From the NCBI RefSeq assembly GCF_005870035.1, contig NZ_SWJG01000002.1, positions 124,001 through 188,000 on the forward strand: a stretch of DNA of 64,000 nt, in the 5' to 3' direction. The number at the start of each line of letters is the position of its first letter. Within the stretch, counting starts at the first letter, position 1. The DNA is from Spirosoma lacussanchae. Lineage in GTDB: Bacteria > Bacteroidota > Bacteroidia > Cytophagales > Spirosomataceae. Below the pieces are notes generated by a model. It was not told where the DNA came from, did no database searches, and worked only from the letters and a program-made list of their open reading frames with translations. Both the position numbers and the translations under genes were made by a program. This document shows, piece by piece, positions 42,852 through 52,806 of the stretch.

Positions 42852-44060
42852 TTACTGTTCTACCGCTACGTTCATTTCGGCGACCATGAGCCGGTGCATA
42901 TCGTTCCAGGTCCGGTTCCAGGAGTTCTCGATCAGGAAGGTGTCGATAGCCGACCAGTCGCCGGGATGTTTGCCCGCCAGGGCCAGCTCGATAGCCTGTT
43001 CAAAGGCATCGGCCGACTCAGCAATCAGGACAAAATCTTCGGTGCCGTACGTTCGGACAACATCGCGGATGGGGGTAGACACCACCGGCAGGCCAGCCGC
43101 CAGGTACTCGGGCGTTTTCGTAGGGCTAATATACCGGGTCGATTCATTCAGCGCGAAGGGCAGCATGGCTACGTCCCAGTTGCTGAAATAGGTCGGCAAT
43201 TCTTTATAGGCTTTCATGCCCAGGTAGTGAACATTGTCACTTTTAGGCAGCAGGGCCGGATCGATTTTTACGACCGGTCCAATCAGGACAAAATGCCAGT
43301 CGGGCCGACGACGGGCCACCTCGCCGATCAGTTCATAGTCGAACCGTTCGTCAATGACTCCGCTGAATCCGATGCGCGGATGAGGAATAGCCTGCTGATC
43401 GGCCGGGTCGGTCTGATTCTGACGCGCCGTTGAAAAATGCGAGAAATCAATACTGCTCGGAAACGCAAACACCTTCGGGTGCCGATGCTGCTTGGCTTCG
43501 TACAGGCTGTAGCCGCCGGTAAAGACAACGCCCGCCCGCTGCAAAAGCCGCTTTTCCTGCTCAAGCAGCTGAGGGGGAGCGCCCCAGAAAGCCGACAGTT
43601 CGTCCATGCAGTCGTATACAGTCAGCTGTGGCTGAAGGTGATCGCTGAACAGCAGGGCCATGGGCGTGTAATACCAGGCAATGAAGTCGGCAATGCGTTC
43701 GTCGGCCAGGAACTGATCAACCAGCTGCCGTTGCAAACGGAGCGCATCGGCGGGGGTAGTTCCGTGGGGCAGGTGCGGCACCAGCACGTGGAGCCGGTCA
43801 TCCTGCTGGCATACGCTCATGCGCAGACCGCCGTTATCATAAATTGGCTCTTCAATAAACCAAACCCGGTAATGCTGGGTGGCCCGGCTGAGTAGATGCT
43901 GCGGGCGCTGGTATACGAAGTTCCACCGCAAATGTGAAAAGCAAACCAGATCGCGGACATCGCCGGTTTCGGGCAGAACAGGCGACTGAAGTGAGTTAAC
44001 CGGTTGGTTGTGCTTGGGGCTTATTTCACGTGATGAGGACGCTGAGTTAATTACTTCCAT
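42852..44060 (-). CDS. Glycosyltransferase, GT4-like
   Basis: 402 residues from the ATG at 44060. The early segment LVCFSHLRWNFVYQRPQHLL is typical of a group of GT-B enzymes in Bacteroidota and Proteobacteria. The C-terminal Rossmann half has IGFSGVIDERFDYELIGEVA, WHFVLIGPVV, NVHYLGMKAYKELPTYFSNW and the donor-binding region SPTKTPEYLAAGLPVVSTPI with the E-x7-E-like arrangement. It should transfer a sugar from a nucleotide donor to a glycan or lipid. There is no export signal. It lies upstream of nothing obvious; the histidine kinase gene on the same strand is 132 bases away. Confidence 0.9.
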   Translation of the reverse strand: MEVINSASSSREISPKHNQPVNSLQSPVLPETGDVRDLVCFSHLRWNFVYQRPQHLLSRATQHYRVWFIEEPIYDNGGLRMSVCQQDDRLHVLVPHLPHGTTPADALRLQRQLVDQFLADERIADFIAWYYTPMALLFSDHLQPQLTVYDCMDELSAFWGAPPQLLEQEKRLLQRAGVVFTGGYSLYEAKQHRHPKVFAFPSSIDFSHFSTARQNQTDPADQQAIPHPRIGFSGVIDERFDYELIGEVARRRPDWHFVLIGPVVKIDPALLPKSDNVHYLGMKAYKELPTYFSNWDVAMLPFALNESTRYISPTKTPEYLAAGLPVVSTPIRDVVRTYGTEDFVLIAESADAFEQAIELALAGKHPGDWSAIDTFLIENSWNRTWNDMHRLMVAEMNVAVEQ

Positions 44061-44192
44061 AAACGTTTGTAGAGGATTGGGGATACAGCCCGATGTGCGC
44101 ACAAGTGTGTTGTACGAGCGTATATTATGAACCCGGCTACACCCAAAATGTTGGGGCCACGCCACGAATAGTGATGGAATGGAATGAAGAGG

Positions 44193-45821
44193 TTACTGCA
44201 TAGGTAAATACAGCACAAACGTGGCCCCTTCACCCTCACGGCTTAAGGCGGTGATGGTGCCCCCGTGCAGATCGATAACTTTTTTGCAGATGGCCAGACC
44301 CACCCCCGTACCGCCAAAGTGCAGATTACCGTGCAGGCGCTGAAAAATGGTAAAAATACGGTCAAGGTAGCGCTCGTCAAATCCAATGCCGTTATCGATC
44401 ACTTCAATGATGGCATACCGCCGACCCGACTGCGACACATCTGTAGCGGACAGCCCGGCGGGCAACTCAGTATCTGTGGCAACCCGACCCTGTACCCGTA
44501 CGTGAGGCAACGGTCCGCTGAGATGCTGACCGGGCTTCTGAAACTTCAGCGCGTTACTCATCAGGTTCTGAAACAACTGCCAGAGCAGAGCCGCGTCGCC
44601 CCAGACCGCCGGCAGCATGCCGATGTCTACCCGGGTGTTTCGTTCCTGAATGGTTATTTCGAGGTCATCCATGACCGAAGCCAGCAGCTGGTTGAGGTCA
44701 ACCAGCCCGAACGTGTCGCGGCTCCCCGACAGGCGGGCATAGGTCAGCAGGTCCTGTACCAGCGAACGCATCCGGCCAGCTGAACGCTGCATCCGCCGAA
44801 TCAAATCGCTGGCTGGCTCGCTCATCTGGCTGGCAAACTGGCTGTTCAGCACATCGCCAAACGCAACGATTTTCCGGAGTGGTTCCTGTAGGTCGTGGCT
44901 GGCAACGTACGCAAACTGCTCCAGATTTCGGTTTGATCGGTGAAGCTCCTGGACGGTTTCTTCGAGTTGCTGCTGAACCTGCTTTTCGGTCGTAATGTCC
45001 TGAACTGTAGCTACAAATCCGTCGTTCAGCCGGGTTAGGGTGAGGTTGAACCAGCGGCCGAGCGCCGGAATGAACTCATCGAAATGAATCGGCTGGCCGG
45101 TTTCCAGCAGCCGTTTCAGCTGCTCGACCCGCCCCGGGCCGATGGGGTATATGTCATTGAGCGAAAGCCCGACAAAGTAACTGCTGGTACGACCGGTCTG
45201 CAGCTCGAACATCTGATTGACCAGCGTAATGTGAAAGCCCGTTAGCTGACCGAGGCCATCGCGAATGGTTTCAAACACCACGATGCCATGGGGCGACGAG
45301 TTCAGCACGCCATTGAGCAGGTTGGTCTGGCGTGACAGGCGCCGGGCCGCCTGGTGAAGATCGCTGGTTTCGGAATACGAAAGCATAACCCCATCCTGCC
45401 CGAAGGGAGCTACCGACTGAATGACCCAGATGTCGCGGTGGTCTACGTTATAATGTTGCTCAACCCGTTGCGGTTTGCCGGTCTCGATGACTTGAACGTA
45501 GGTATGAAAGAGAGCCGTATCGCGAATGGAGGGGAAAAAGTCGGTTAGCAGCCGCCCCGTGATGTCGTGAAGTTGCTCAGGATGACGCCGGAACGTATCG
45601 CGCAGGGCAATCTGGTTAATGAATTTGTAGCGAAAGTTAACAATGGCTCCCTGATCTGAATCGCCACTCCGGACCGCCACCAGACCAACCAGTCCTTCTA
45701 CAGAATGATTGAGCACCTGCTGCCAGATATCCGCTTTTTCGTCGGGAGTAGAGCGATCGAAGCCGCGGGCATCGGGCAGATCGGGCAGGGCCGTTTTAGA
45801 GGTAAAGATTGATTGAGTCAT
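44193..45821 (-). CDS. Soluble PAS sensor histidine kinase
   Basis: 542 residues with no membrane segment. Two PAS-like domains cover about 35-155 and 165-275 (second: GVLNSSPHGIVVFETI, FHITLVNQMFELQTG). A coiled linker leads to the H-box FAYVASHDLQEPLRKI with His309. The ATPase domain has the N-box Asn at 423 (LMSNALKF), G1 DNGIGF (476-481) and G2 GGTGVGLAI (503-511). The SHDLQEPLR form of the H-box marks the light/redox-sensing type of HWE/PAS kinases common in Cytophagales. No response regulator is adjacent, so it is an orphan. The signal is unknown. Confidence 0.93.
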   Translation of the reverse strand: MTQSIFTSKTALPDLPDARGFDRSTPDEKADIWQQVLNHSVEGLVGLVAVRSGDSDQGAIVNFRYKFINQIALRDTFRRHPEQLHDITGRLLTDFFPSIRDTALFHTYVQVIETGKPQRVEQHYNVDHRDIWVIQSVAPFGQDGVMLSYSETSDLHQAARRLSRQTNLLNGVLNSSPHGIVVFETIRDGLGQLTGFHITLVNQMFELQTGRTSSYFVGLSLNDIYPIGPGRVEQLKRLLETGQPIHFDEFIPALGRWFNLTLTRLNDGFVATVQDITTEKQVQQQLEETVQELHRSNRNLEQFAYVASHDLQEPLRKIVAFGDVLNSQFASQMSEPASDLIRRMQRSAGRMRSLVQDLLTYARLSGSRDTFGLVDLNQLLASVMDDLEITIQERNTRVDIGMLPAVWGDAALLWQLFQNLMSNALKFQKPGQHLSGPLPHVRVQGRVATDTELPAGLSATDVSQSGRRYAIIEVIDNGIGFDERYLDRIFTIFQRLHGNLHFGGTGVGLAICKKVIDLHGGTITALSREGEGATFVLYLPMQ

Positions 45822-46144
45822 GAAGGTTACGGTTGGTCGTCAAGAGAGGTACGTATCAGCACAACTACTAGTTTTACTGATTTCGTATAATTTTCTTCTT
45901 AAAGATAAACAACCGCTACCGACCGTACAATCAACAAAGCAGTCCATGTAAGAAAACGGTCGCAGGGCGTGACGAATGGGGATTGATTACGCTTTTTTTA
46001 TTGAACGGAGGGTAGATAGCCGTCTGGTAAATTAATCGAAAGTCAGGCGTAATTGGCTACCGTACAGTTCTTTGCTTGTGTGTATATTAAGCCGAGAATC
46101 GCGGTGACTCACGCCGGTATTCATTCTATCTATACCAAGCTTTT
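45822..46144. other. Divergent intergenic region, no gene seen
   Basis: 323 bases between the kinase and the T9SS protein, which diverge. AT-rich stretches near 45880-45915 and a run of seven T at about 45993 are seen. Promoters for both genes must lie here; no consensus box is good enough to mark. Confidence 0.6.
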
Positions 46145-49100
46145 ATGGAAAACCTATACCAACGTACACGACGTTGTTTGCTGCTCACAGCGGCTTTTGT
46201 TTGGCTGGCTATCGCATGGGCCCACGCACAGCGGGTCGATTCGCTGATGACGAAAGCCGACGTCATTGTGCCGTTTCAGGGCGCCGTATCCGTCAACGGG
46301 TTTATCTATTACCTGGCCGACGACGGCAAAACCGGATACGAACTTTGGCGAACCAATGGGACTACTGCCGGTACCCAACTCGTAAAAGATATCCGGGCGG
46401 GTAAGTCGAGTGCGTTTATCTCGGACTCAACCTTTTACTACTATGCCGACTACAACAGCACGGCAGGACGCTACGATATCAGCCTGACCAAGCTGAAGAA
46501 CAGCCTGAGAGCCTTCCGTCCATTTGTACTCAACAATATACTTTACTTCTGGGCCGACGACGGCGTGAGTGGGGTTGAACTCTGGCGGTCAGATGGTACC
46601 GAGGCAGGCACCCGCCTGGTGGTCGATCTGATTCCCGGGCCGATCAGCACCGGCAGCCAGTACGATATTCTGGTCGGAAACGGGGGCTATCTGGGGGGCG
46701 TCAATGGAGGGAGTACGGGCAGTGGTTTCTTTAGCGGTCGATTTACGGCCAATCAGAACAAGCTGCTGTTTTCTTCCAACAGTGTCAATAATGTAGCCTG
46801 GGAAACCGACGGTACCGCAGCCGGCACCCGCGAAATAAACTATCAGGCTGTTAAGTACCGGGCCAACAGCCTGAATGAAACGCTGGTGCAGAACAACCAG
46901 ATCTATACGCTGTCGTCTATCTATGACAAGGGAAGGCCCTACTACTCGCTGCTTCAGGATAACGGAACGGCGGCTACTGTACCGTTGATTACCGGCAGTA
47001 CTGAATATCCGGATCTGGTGTCAGCCAGCGCCCGGGGGGTTATCTACAACACGTACAAAAGCGATACGAAGCAGAGTAGTTTTACTATTTTCCGCACCAA
47101 TGGGGCCGGTAAGCCGAACGTACTGCGGCAAATGGTATTGCCCCGGCCGACCAGTGGAAGCCGTAGCCAGTATGCCTACGCGATGAATACAACTGATAGA
47201 CAGGCCCTGTTTCTTGTGTATGACCTGCCCAACTCACCCGCCACCGGTAAAGGCTATTACGAGATCTGGCGGGCCGATCCGGCTACGGACAGCATCCGGT
47301 TGGTGAAGCGCTATGAATTTAATCAGCTGTCTGCCCAGGGTTATACCAAAGGTGACGAACGGTTCTATACCTTCTACGAAGGCCCTGCCAGTAAGCTTAT
47401 TATTACGCAAACGGCCGACTCTACCGGTGGTCCGTTCAACCGATATACTATTTCGGCGCTCGACAATCGTACCGGAGCGCTGCAGGTACTGGACGATAAT
47501 CTTTCGCAGTGGTCAGTCCAGTCCCTCAGGCCCGACGGGAAGGGCGCTGGTACGGGCGGCAAGTGGATGATCGTAAGCCGTAAGGGAACCAAAGACCCTT
47601 ATACGGTATGGCTGACCGATGGACGTACCAAACAGGTTATCAAGTCGGTAGGGGCTTACGATTTTGGTCCGGCCATATACCCGACCGATGCGGGACTGTT
47701 CGGCGTCGGTTATGTCTCAAACTACGATAAAGACCGCAAGGTGATCGGGTATAAGGTCGACGTCTGGCAGCTGGACAGCACCGCGGCAGGCACTGTGCGG
47801 GTTGGTCAGATCAATAATTACCCGGGTGGGGTAGGTACGGTAGTGTCGCGCAATGGGACGCTGTACGGGCTGGGTGGAACGATCCTGAAACTTACGTCGG
47901 CCCCAACCGATAGCATCCGGCGGCTGGCCGACGTTCGAAATTATGGAGAAATAACCTCCGTTCAGGTCAACAATGAGTTCGTGAGCAGTGTGCTGGGTAC
48001 CATTAACGGCATTCAGATCGGGAAGCGATACAATGGCGATAACCTGCTGGCCATTGATGCGGCTGCGTCACCCCGCCAATGCCTGATTACGGCTTTCCCG
48101 ACCACCACCAGCCGCGACCGGCTTAACAACTGGAACAGTCGGGTTATCGTACTGGCGCCCGGTAAGGATAGTCTCATGACCCTGAAACGGCAGGCCAGCA
48201 CCACTGGCTACCGGGGCGATATCAGCCAAATCTATTACCATACGCTCCAGTGGGTGCGCGATAGTACGGTCGTACTTCAGTCGGGTCTGGTCGATTCGAT
48301 ACGGGTACGGCAGCCGGGCATCTACCAGCTCAGCCTGCGGGGCGTGGCCGACGGATGCTCTGCCAACAGCACCTTTCAGGTGTATAACGACCTGCCCAAA
48401 GTACAGATACAGCGCCGGAGTTCTCCTTTCAGCGGGGGAGGAGCCTATCTGGTGGCTACCGTATCGGGTGGCTATCCGTTCAACGTTAACGGCACGACCC
48501 CTTACTACAACAGCGTATGGGAGTATACCGCTCCCGACGGCGCGGTGAAACCAATTCCGGGCGGGCAGGTGTACGCGGCCGGTAAAGGTATCGAGCTGAG
48601 CAATGTCAGTATTAAAGACAGCGAGCTGGGAACCTACAGCCTGAAAGTGACCGACTATGCAACCAGCACGGCCGTTTCTACGCTGACGGTCGATGCCGCT
48701 GCGGTGGGGTTTAACGCCGATGCCAGCTCGGTCTATGATCGAAAAGGAGTCTGTGCGGGTAGCCCGGTCTCTCTGTCCACTACAGTAACCGGTGGCAAAG
48801 CGCCCTACACGGTTCGGTGGCTGGTACGCGGGCAGGTAGTGTCGACGCTGTCGGGGCTGAATCCGACCTACACTGCTGTTACCTCCCAAACGGCGGTAGT
48901 GAACCCGGACTATACATCCTACACTGCCGAAATTACCGATGCCGACGGGCGCAAGGTACTCTCCGACGATGTGCTTATTCCGGTGTATCCGGCACCGATG
49001 GCCACTCTGGCGGCCAGCAGTTCGGCGATAACGGCGGGCCAGTCAGTGACGCTCACTGCTACCAGCGCCAATTACCAGTATCCGACCTATGCCTGGGCTA

Positions 49101-49522
49101 AAGACGGGGCTGTAGTGACCGGCGTAGCCGGGCGCTCCCTGACAGCTACTCAGGCTGGGGTCTATTCAGTTACGGTTGGGTCGGGTACACCGGAAAACTG
49201 CCGAATCACGCTGAGTACAACGCTGCGGGCTGGGGCGGGCCGACTCCCGGCACTGGAATTTGGTCAGTCAGACGCCGGTCTGTTCGTGATGCCCAACCCA
49301 TCCGACGGGCCAACCCGGCTCACCCTGACACTACCCCGTCCGACGTTGGTCAGCGGTGCTATTGTTGATCAGCAGGGCCGGACCATTCACCAATGGAACG
49401 ACACCCGCCTGCTCTCGGCTGTTAACGCCGACATTGATCTGTCGGCCTGGCCATCGGGGGTTTACATAGTCCGGATCGAAGCCGGCGGCAGGGTTTATAC
49501 CAGAAAGCTGGTGAAGAAGTAA
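46145..49522 (+). CDS. Large T9SS-secreted protein with ELWxTDGTxxGT repeats
   Basis: 1125 residues. A signal peptide lies at 1-28 (CLLLTAAFVWLAIAWAHAQ). The first half has several copies of the repeat ELWRTNGTTAGTQLVKDI, ELWRSDGTEAGTRLVVDL, WETDGTAAGTREI and WQLDSTAAGTVRV, which in Bacteroidota build a propeller-like surface domain. The middle (about 680-1020) has Ig/PKD-like beta domains. The last 80 residues are a type A T9SS sorting domain (MPNPSDGPTRLTLTLPRP, LSAWPSGVYIVRIEAGGRVY, RKLVKK). It is exported through the outer membrane and fixed to the surface or released. Likely an adhesin-like or structural protein; no enzyme domain is visible. Confidence 0.9.
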   Translation: MENLYQRTRRCLLLTAAFVWLAIAWAHAQRVDSLMTKADVIVPFQGAVSVNGFIYYLADDGKTGYELWRTNGTTAGTQLVKDIRAGKSSAFISDSTFYYYADYNSTAGRYDISLTKLKNSLRAFRPFVLNNILYFWADDGVSGVELWRSDGTEAGTRLVVDLIPGPISTGSQYDILVGNGGYLGGVNGGSTGSGFFSGRFTANQNKLLFSSNSVNNVAWETDGTAAGTREINYQAVKYRANSLNETLVQNNQIYTLSSIYDKGRPYYSLLQDNGTAATVPLITGSTEYPDLVSASARGVIYNTYKSDTKQSSFTIFRTNGAGKPNVLRQMVLPRPTSGSRSQYAYAMNTTDRQALFLVYDLPNSPATGKGYYEIWRADPATDSIRLVKRYEFNQLSAQGYTKGDERFYTFYEGPASKLIITQTADSTGGPFNRYTISALDNRTGALQVLDDNLSQWSVQSLRPDGKGAGTGGKWMIVSRKGTKDPYTVWLTDGRTKQVIKSVGAYDFGPAIYPTDAGLFGVGYVSNYDKDRKVIGYKVDVWQLDSTAAGTVRVGQINNYPGGVGTVVSRNGTLYGLGGTILKLTSAPTDSIRRLADVRNYGEITSVQVNNEFVSSVLGTINGIQIGKRYNGDNLLAIDAAASPRQCLITAFPTTTSRDRLNNWNSRVIVLAPGKDSLMTLKRQASTTGYRGDISQIYYHTLQWVRDSTVVLQSGLVDSIRVRQPGIYQLSLRGVADGCSANSTFQVYNDLPKVQIQRRSSPFSGGGAYLVATVSGGYPFNVNGTTPYYNSVWEYTAPDGAVKPIPGGQVYAAGKGIELSNVSIKDSELGTYSLKVTDYATSTAVSTLTVDAAAVGFNADASSVYDRKGVCAGSPVSLSTTVTGGKAPYTVRWLVRGQVVSTLSGLNPTYTAVTSQTAVVNPDYTSYTAEITDADGRKVLSDDVLIPVYPAPMATLAASSSAITAGQSVTLTATSANYQYPTYAWAKDGAVVTGVAGRSLTATQAGVYSVTVGSGTPENCRITLSTTLRAGAGRLPALEFGQSDAGLFVMPNPSDGPTRLTLTLPRPTLVSGAIVDQQGRTIHQWNDTRLLSAVNADIDLSAWPSGVYIVRIEAGGRVYTRKLVKK

Positions 49523-49530
49523 AGCACGAG

Positions 49531-49560
49531 AAGGGGATGCTGACTCATCAGCATCCCCTT
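49531..49560 (+). terminator. Rho-independent terminator of the T9SS protein gene
   Basis: AAGGGGATGCTGA (49531-49543) and TCAGCATCCCCTT (49548-49560) form a perfect 13-bp stem with a four-base loop, followed by TGTTTG. Confidence 0.9.
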
Positions 49561-49568
49561 TGTTTGTA

Positions 49569-50012
49569 TTAGTAGCCCGTTGTTGGTTTTTTGCCTTCGT
49601 TCAGTTCGAACAGGTAGCCGTCCGGGTCGGCAAAGTAAAGCTGAACCACGCCGTCGAAGCGGACCTGCCGGTGGTAGGTTATGTTTTTGGCCTTCAGAAA
49701 AGCTTCGGACTGACCAATGTTATCGACAAACAGGGCGAAGTGGCTACCGTTCCGATCGTGGGTGATGGTTTCGGTGCGGCCGTCGAGCAGGTGAATCATC
49801 TGACCGTTGCCCAAATCGAACCAGGCCCGGGTAGCTTTCAGGTTGTCCGGAACAGGCACCGGTTTCAGGCCCAGCACCTCCCGATAAAACGTGGCACTGG
49901 CCGGAATGTCTTTCACATGCAGCGCCAGGTGATTGAACCGGCTAATCCCAAGCTTATCCTGACCGAGTACGGTACCGGTCGTAATCAGAAAAATAAACAA
50001 CAGCTTTTTCAT
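49569..50012 (-). CDS. Secreted VOC (glyoxalase-fold) protein
   Basis: 147 residues with a signal peptide (MKKLLFIFLITTGTVLG). The VOC fold is clear: FNHLALHVKDIPASATFYRE, MIHLLDGRTE, NGSHFALFVDNIG and VQLYFADPDGYLFELNEG, giving the usual His/Glu metal ligands. Members are glyoxalases, dioxygenases or binding proteins. Export is less usual, but secreted VOC proteins do occur in Bacteroidota. It is 14 bases downstream of the M1 peptidase stop side (same strand), so the two may share a transcript. Substrate unknown. Confidence 0.88.
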   Translation of the reverse strand: MKKLLFIFLITTGTVLGQDKLGISRFNHLALHVKDIPASATFYREVLGLKPVPVPDNLKATRAWFDLGNGQMIHLLDGRTETITHDRNGSHFALFVDNIGQSEAFLKAKNITYHRQVRFDGVVQLYFADPDGYLFELNEGKKPTTGY

Positions 50013-50026
50013 AGTCAGGAAAGCGC

Positions 50027-51991
50027 TTAACGAATCAGAACTACCCGGCTCTGGCTACCCGCTTCGGTGGTTATCTGAATCGTATACGACCCCGCCGACA
50101 GGCCCCGTACGCCAATGGCCCGGCTATGAACGCCCGACGGTAACCGCTCGGTTGGCGTGGTCCGTACAAGCTGGCCGAGCAGGTTTGTCAGGGATAACGT
50201 AACCGGCCCGGCAACCGAGGTGGCAAAATCGACGGTGAGCAATTCGGAGGTAGGGTTGGGGTAAACGCGCAGGTCCGAAATAGCCGGTTCCGGAAGGGCC
50301 GTAACCAGATTGGGAAGCACCGTGGCCTCCGTTGACTTTAGCAGCCAGTTATCGGGGTCTACAACCACACCTGTAACCGCCCCACGGGTAGGCAGCGTAT
50401 AGGTCTGGTCGGCCCGGTCGTTCAATACCGTAACCGTAGTATCGCCCGCGGCCGACTGAATGCGCATCTGTACCGGCATGGTAAACGAAGCGGGGTTGGT
50501 GGCGGTGGTGTTGCGCTGCTCCAGCCGTACGGTTATGGTGCTGGCGGAGGTGCCCGCACTGACCGTAGCGCGGTAGGTGGGGTAGCCTTCGCCAAAAATC
50601 CACTGCCTGAAGAAATAATCCAGATTCTGTCCCGAAACCTGCTGGGCTATTGCCTGAAAATCTTCTGTTACGGCCGTGTTATACGCCAGGTTAGGGGCGG
50701 CTGCATACGCACGGAGCGTGCGAAAAAAACGATCGTCGCCCAGGACCCACCGAAGCATGTGCAGAACGGTGGCTCCTTTCGAATACGTTCGGTTGCCGTC
50801 GAAAATATTGTCCACCGATGAAATATCCTGGACATAGAGGCTTCCCCGGGCGTTGCGGGCACCGCGCAGGAAGTTGTTCATCGCCGTGGTGTACGAACTG
50901 CGCCCACCGCTGGCTTCGGCATAAAGGGCTTCGGCGTAGGAGGCAAAGCCTTCGTTCAGCCAGATACTTTGCCAGTCGCGACAGGTGATCTTGTCGCCAA
51001 ACCACTGGTGAGCCAGTTCGTGGGCAATAATGCTGGTACTCCAGGCCCCCATCGATGAAAGGGTCTGATGCTCCATGCCGCCCCCCCAGCCGAACTGGGC
51101 ATGCCCATATTTCTCCCGCAGGAACGGATAAGGGCCGAACAGTTCCGAAAACACGCGCAACATATCGGTGGTCCGGTCAAGGTTGGTTCGGATGCTGGGC
51201 AGGGTTTCCGGGTAGATGTAATGCGTAACGGGCAAGGTCTGCCCCTGATAGGTAAAGGGCGTGTCGTAGCGCGTATAGTCGGTCATGGCCAGTGAAATCA
51301 GGTACTGGGCGATGGGGTAGCTGTTGCGCCAGCGGTAGGTGCGGGTGCTGTCGGGGTTGTCGGTGGTGCCGAGCAGGAGGCCGTTCGATACCGAAACAAA
51401 TCGCTTGTCGGCGGTGATGCTGACGGCCGAGGAGTCTGCTTTGTCGGCGGGCGTATCTTTGCAGGGGAACCAGTCGCTGGCACCGTAGGGCTCGCTCAGA
51501 CTCCAGATAACGGGCGCGTTGTTGGGGCCGTGGGCCGAAAAGGCAAAACTGCCGAACCCGCTCTGGCTGGCGGGGTTGCCCTGATAGTATACGGTAAGGC
51601 TAAGCGCCTGCCCCAGACTAAGGGGTTGCGGACTCGTGATGGTGACCCGATCCGTAGATCGCGTAAAGCTGAGCCGACGGCCCGCGCTGGTCACCGAATC
51701 GACGGTGAGCTGGGGTTTGATGTCCAGAAAAAACTGATTCAGGCTGGCAGCGGTGCTTTTGAGCCGGATGGTAGCGGACCCGCGCAGGTAATTGGGCGTA
51801 TGGGTCAGGCGCAGGTCGAGACCGTAATAGGTAATATCGATGGTGGCGTCGCCCGGGTAAGCGACCCGCGCCCGGGCGTTGGTGGCCAACCGCCCAAAGT
51901 AACGCACCTTGCCCGCCTGGCAGGAGGCCTCTTCGGGAATCTGGCCCATTGCCAGAAAAGGGAGTAGAATAAACAGGTAAAGGACGCGCAT
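50027..51991 (-). CDS. M1 family metallopeptidase with T9SS sorting domain
   Basis: 654 residues from the ATG at 51991 (MRVLYLFILLPFLAMGQ, signal peptide). The aminopeptidase N-type fold has an N-terminal beta saddle (about 45-240), the GAMEN-like GGMEHQT at about 304, zinc site HELAH (324-328) with Glu347 in WLNEGFASYAEALY, and a C-terminal helical part. The last 80 residues are a T9SS sorting domain (VYPNPTSELLTVDFATSV, LPSGVHSRAIGVRGLSAGSY). It cuts N-terminal residues from peptides outside the cell. The VOC gene follows after 14 bases. Confidence 0.94.
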   Translation of the reverse strand: MRVLYLFILLPFLAMGQIPEEASCQAGKVRYFGRLATNARARVAYPGDATIDITYYGLDLRLTHTPNYLRGSATIRLKSTAASLNQFFLDIKPQLTVDSVTSAGRRLSFTRSTDRVTITSPQPLSLGQALSLTVYYQGNPASQSGFGSFAFSAHGPNNAPVIWSLSEPYGASDWFPCKDTPADKADSSAVSITADKRFVSVSNGLLLGTTDNPDSTRTYRWRNSYPIAQYLISLAMTDYTRYDTPFTYQGQTLPVTHYIYPETLPSIRTNLDRTTDMLRVFSELFGPYPFLREKYGHAQFGWGGGMEHQTLSSMGAWSTSIIAHELAHQWFGDKITCRDWQSIWLNEGFASYAEALYAEASGGRSSYTTAMNNFLRGARNARGSLYVQDISSVDNIFDGNRTYSKGATVLHMLRWVLGDDRFFRTLRAYAAAPNLAYNTAVTEDFQAIAQQVSGQNLDYFFRQWIFGEGYPTYRATVSAGTSASTITVRLEQRNTTATNPASFTMPVQMRIQSAAGDTTVTVLNDRADQTYTLPTRGAVTGVVVDPDNWLLKSTEATVLPNLVTALPEPAISDLRVYPNPTSELLTVDFATSVAGPVTLSLTNLLGQLVRTTPTERLPSGVHSRAIGVRGLSAGSYTIQITTEAGSQSRVVLIR

Positions 51992-52043
51992 AGAACCGTT
52001 TATTGAGCAGATACAGCACAACAACGACGGCAACGGCAGAAAG

Positions 52044-52697
52044 TTATGAGCCGCCGGGTAGTTGTTTGTGTGTGGGTGCGGGTTCTTCGGCCCTGGCTTT
52101 CAGCGCATCCAGCCGGCGCTGATCGGCTTCGGGCAGCTGAAGCTGCCACCCCATCGATGAGGCCAGCTGGTACATCATGTACTGAATCTGATTGTTGGCA
52201 ATCTTGGGCAGGTCGCTCTGCATAGCCCGCTCGTTCATGGCCTGCTTGGCATCGTCGAGGATCTTGGTGTAATCGGCGCTGTTGAAATGATTCAGATAAC
52301 CGGCCTGAATGTCGTAGAACTTATAATCGGTATCGATGGACAGGACCTCCGGTTCCGGGAAGGATTCGATGACGAGCTTTTTCTCGCCGGTTTCGGGCAG
52401 GCGGAAGCGTACTTTCGCAAAATCGAACCCAACCAGTACCTTCGACTTGGCGATGATCATGGCTTTCTTGGGGTCGTTCAGCAGATACAGGATTTTCTTT
52501 TGATCCTGATAATTGTAGATCTCCGAGAAATACCCCTCGGCCATAACGACCTTACATACTTTTTCGATGCGTTCCAGCAGGAGCACCGAATCACGCTGGA
52601 TATCGGTAATGCCAGCGCGGGTACGGAGGGCGTTGGCCAGCGCTACCCCTCCGCCTGCTCCAACGAGCAGCAAAAGAACCGTTGTCAGAAAATCCAT
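52044..52697 (-). CDS. DUF4230 domain-containing membrane-anchored protein
   Basis: 217 residues from the ATG at 52697. One N-terminal membrane helix (FLTTVLLLLVGAGGGVALAN) is followed by a DUF4230 domain: a coiled start (DIQRDSVLLLERIEKVCKVV), the beta part KAMIIAKSKVLVGFDFAKV and the helical end MNERAMQSDLPKIANNQIQY. DUF4230 proteins are widespread in Bacteroidota and Firmicutes and have no known function. It lies upstream of the M1 peptidase (52 bases) and downstream of rny, separated by an inverted repeat. Confidence 0.88.
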   Translation of the reverse strand: MDFLTTVLLLLVGAGGGVALANALRTRAGITDIQRDSVLLLERIEKVCKVVMAEGYFSEIYNYQDQKKILYLLNDPKKAMIIAKSKVLVGFDFAKVRFRLPETGEKKLVIESFPEPEVLSIDTDYKFYDIQAGYLNHFNSADYTKILDDAKQAMNERAMQSDLPKIANNQIQYMMYQLASSMGWQLQLPEADQRRLDALKARAEEPAPTHKQLPGGS

Positions 52698-52734
52698 ACG
52701 GCCTAAATGTAAACGGAAAAATGGATAATGAATA

Positions 52735-52782
52735 ATGGACAGTAAATAATGAGGCTGGTGGCTCTCATTACTCACTGTCCAT
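52735..52782. repeat. Inverted repeat between rny and the DUF4230 gene
   Basis: The 19-base arm at 52735-52753 (ATGGACAGTAAATAATGAG) matches the reverse complement of 52764-52782 at 17 of 19 positions, with a ten-base loop. The transcript would form a long hairpin after rny, possibly a terminator. Confidence 0.65.
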
Positions 52783-52806
52783 CAGACAGTATTCACGAAG
52801 GGTATC

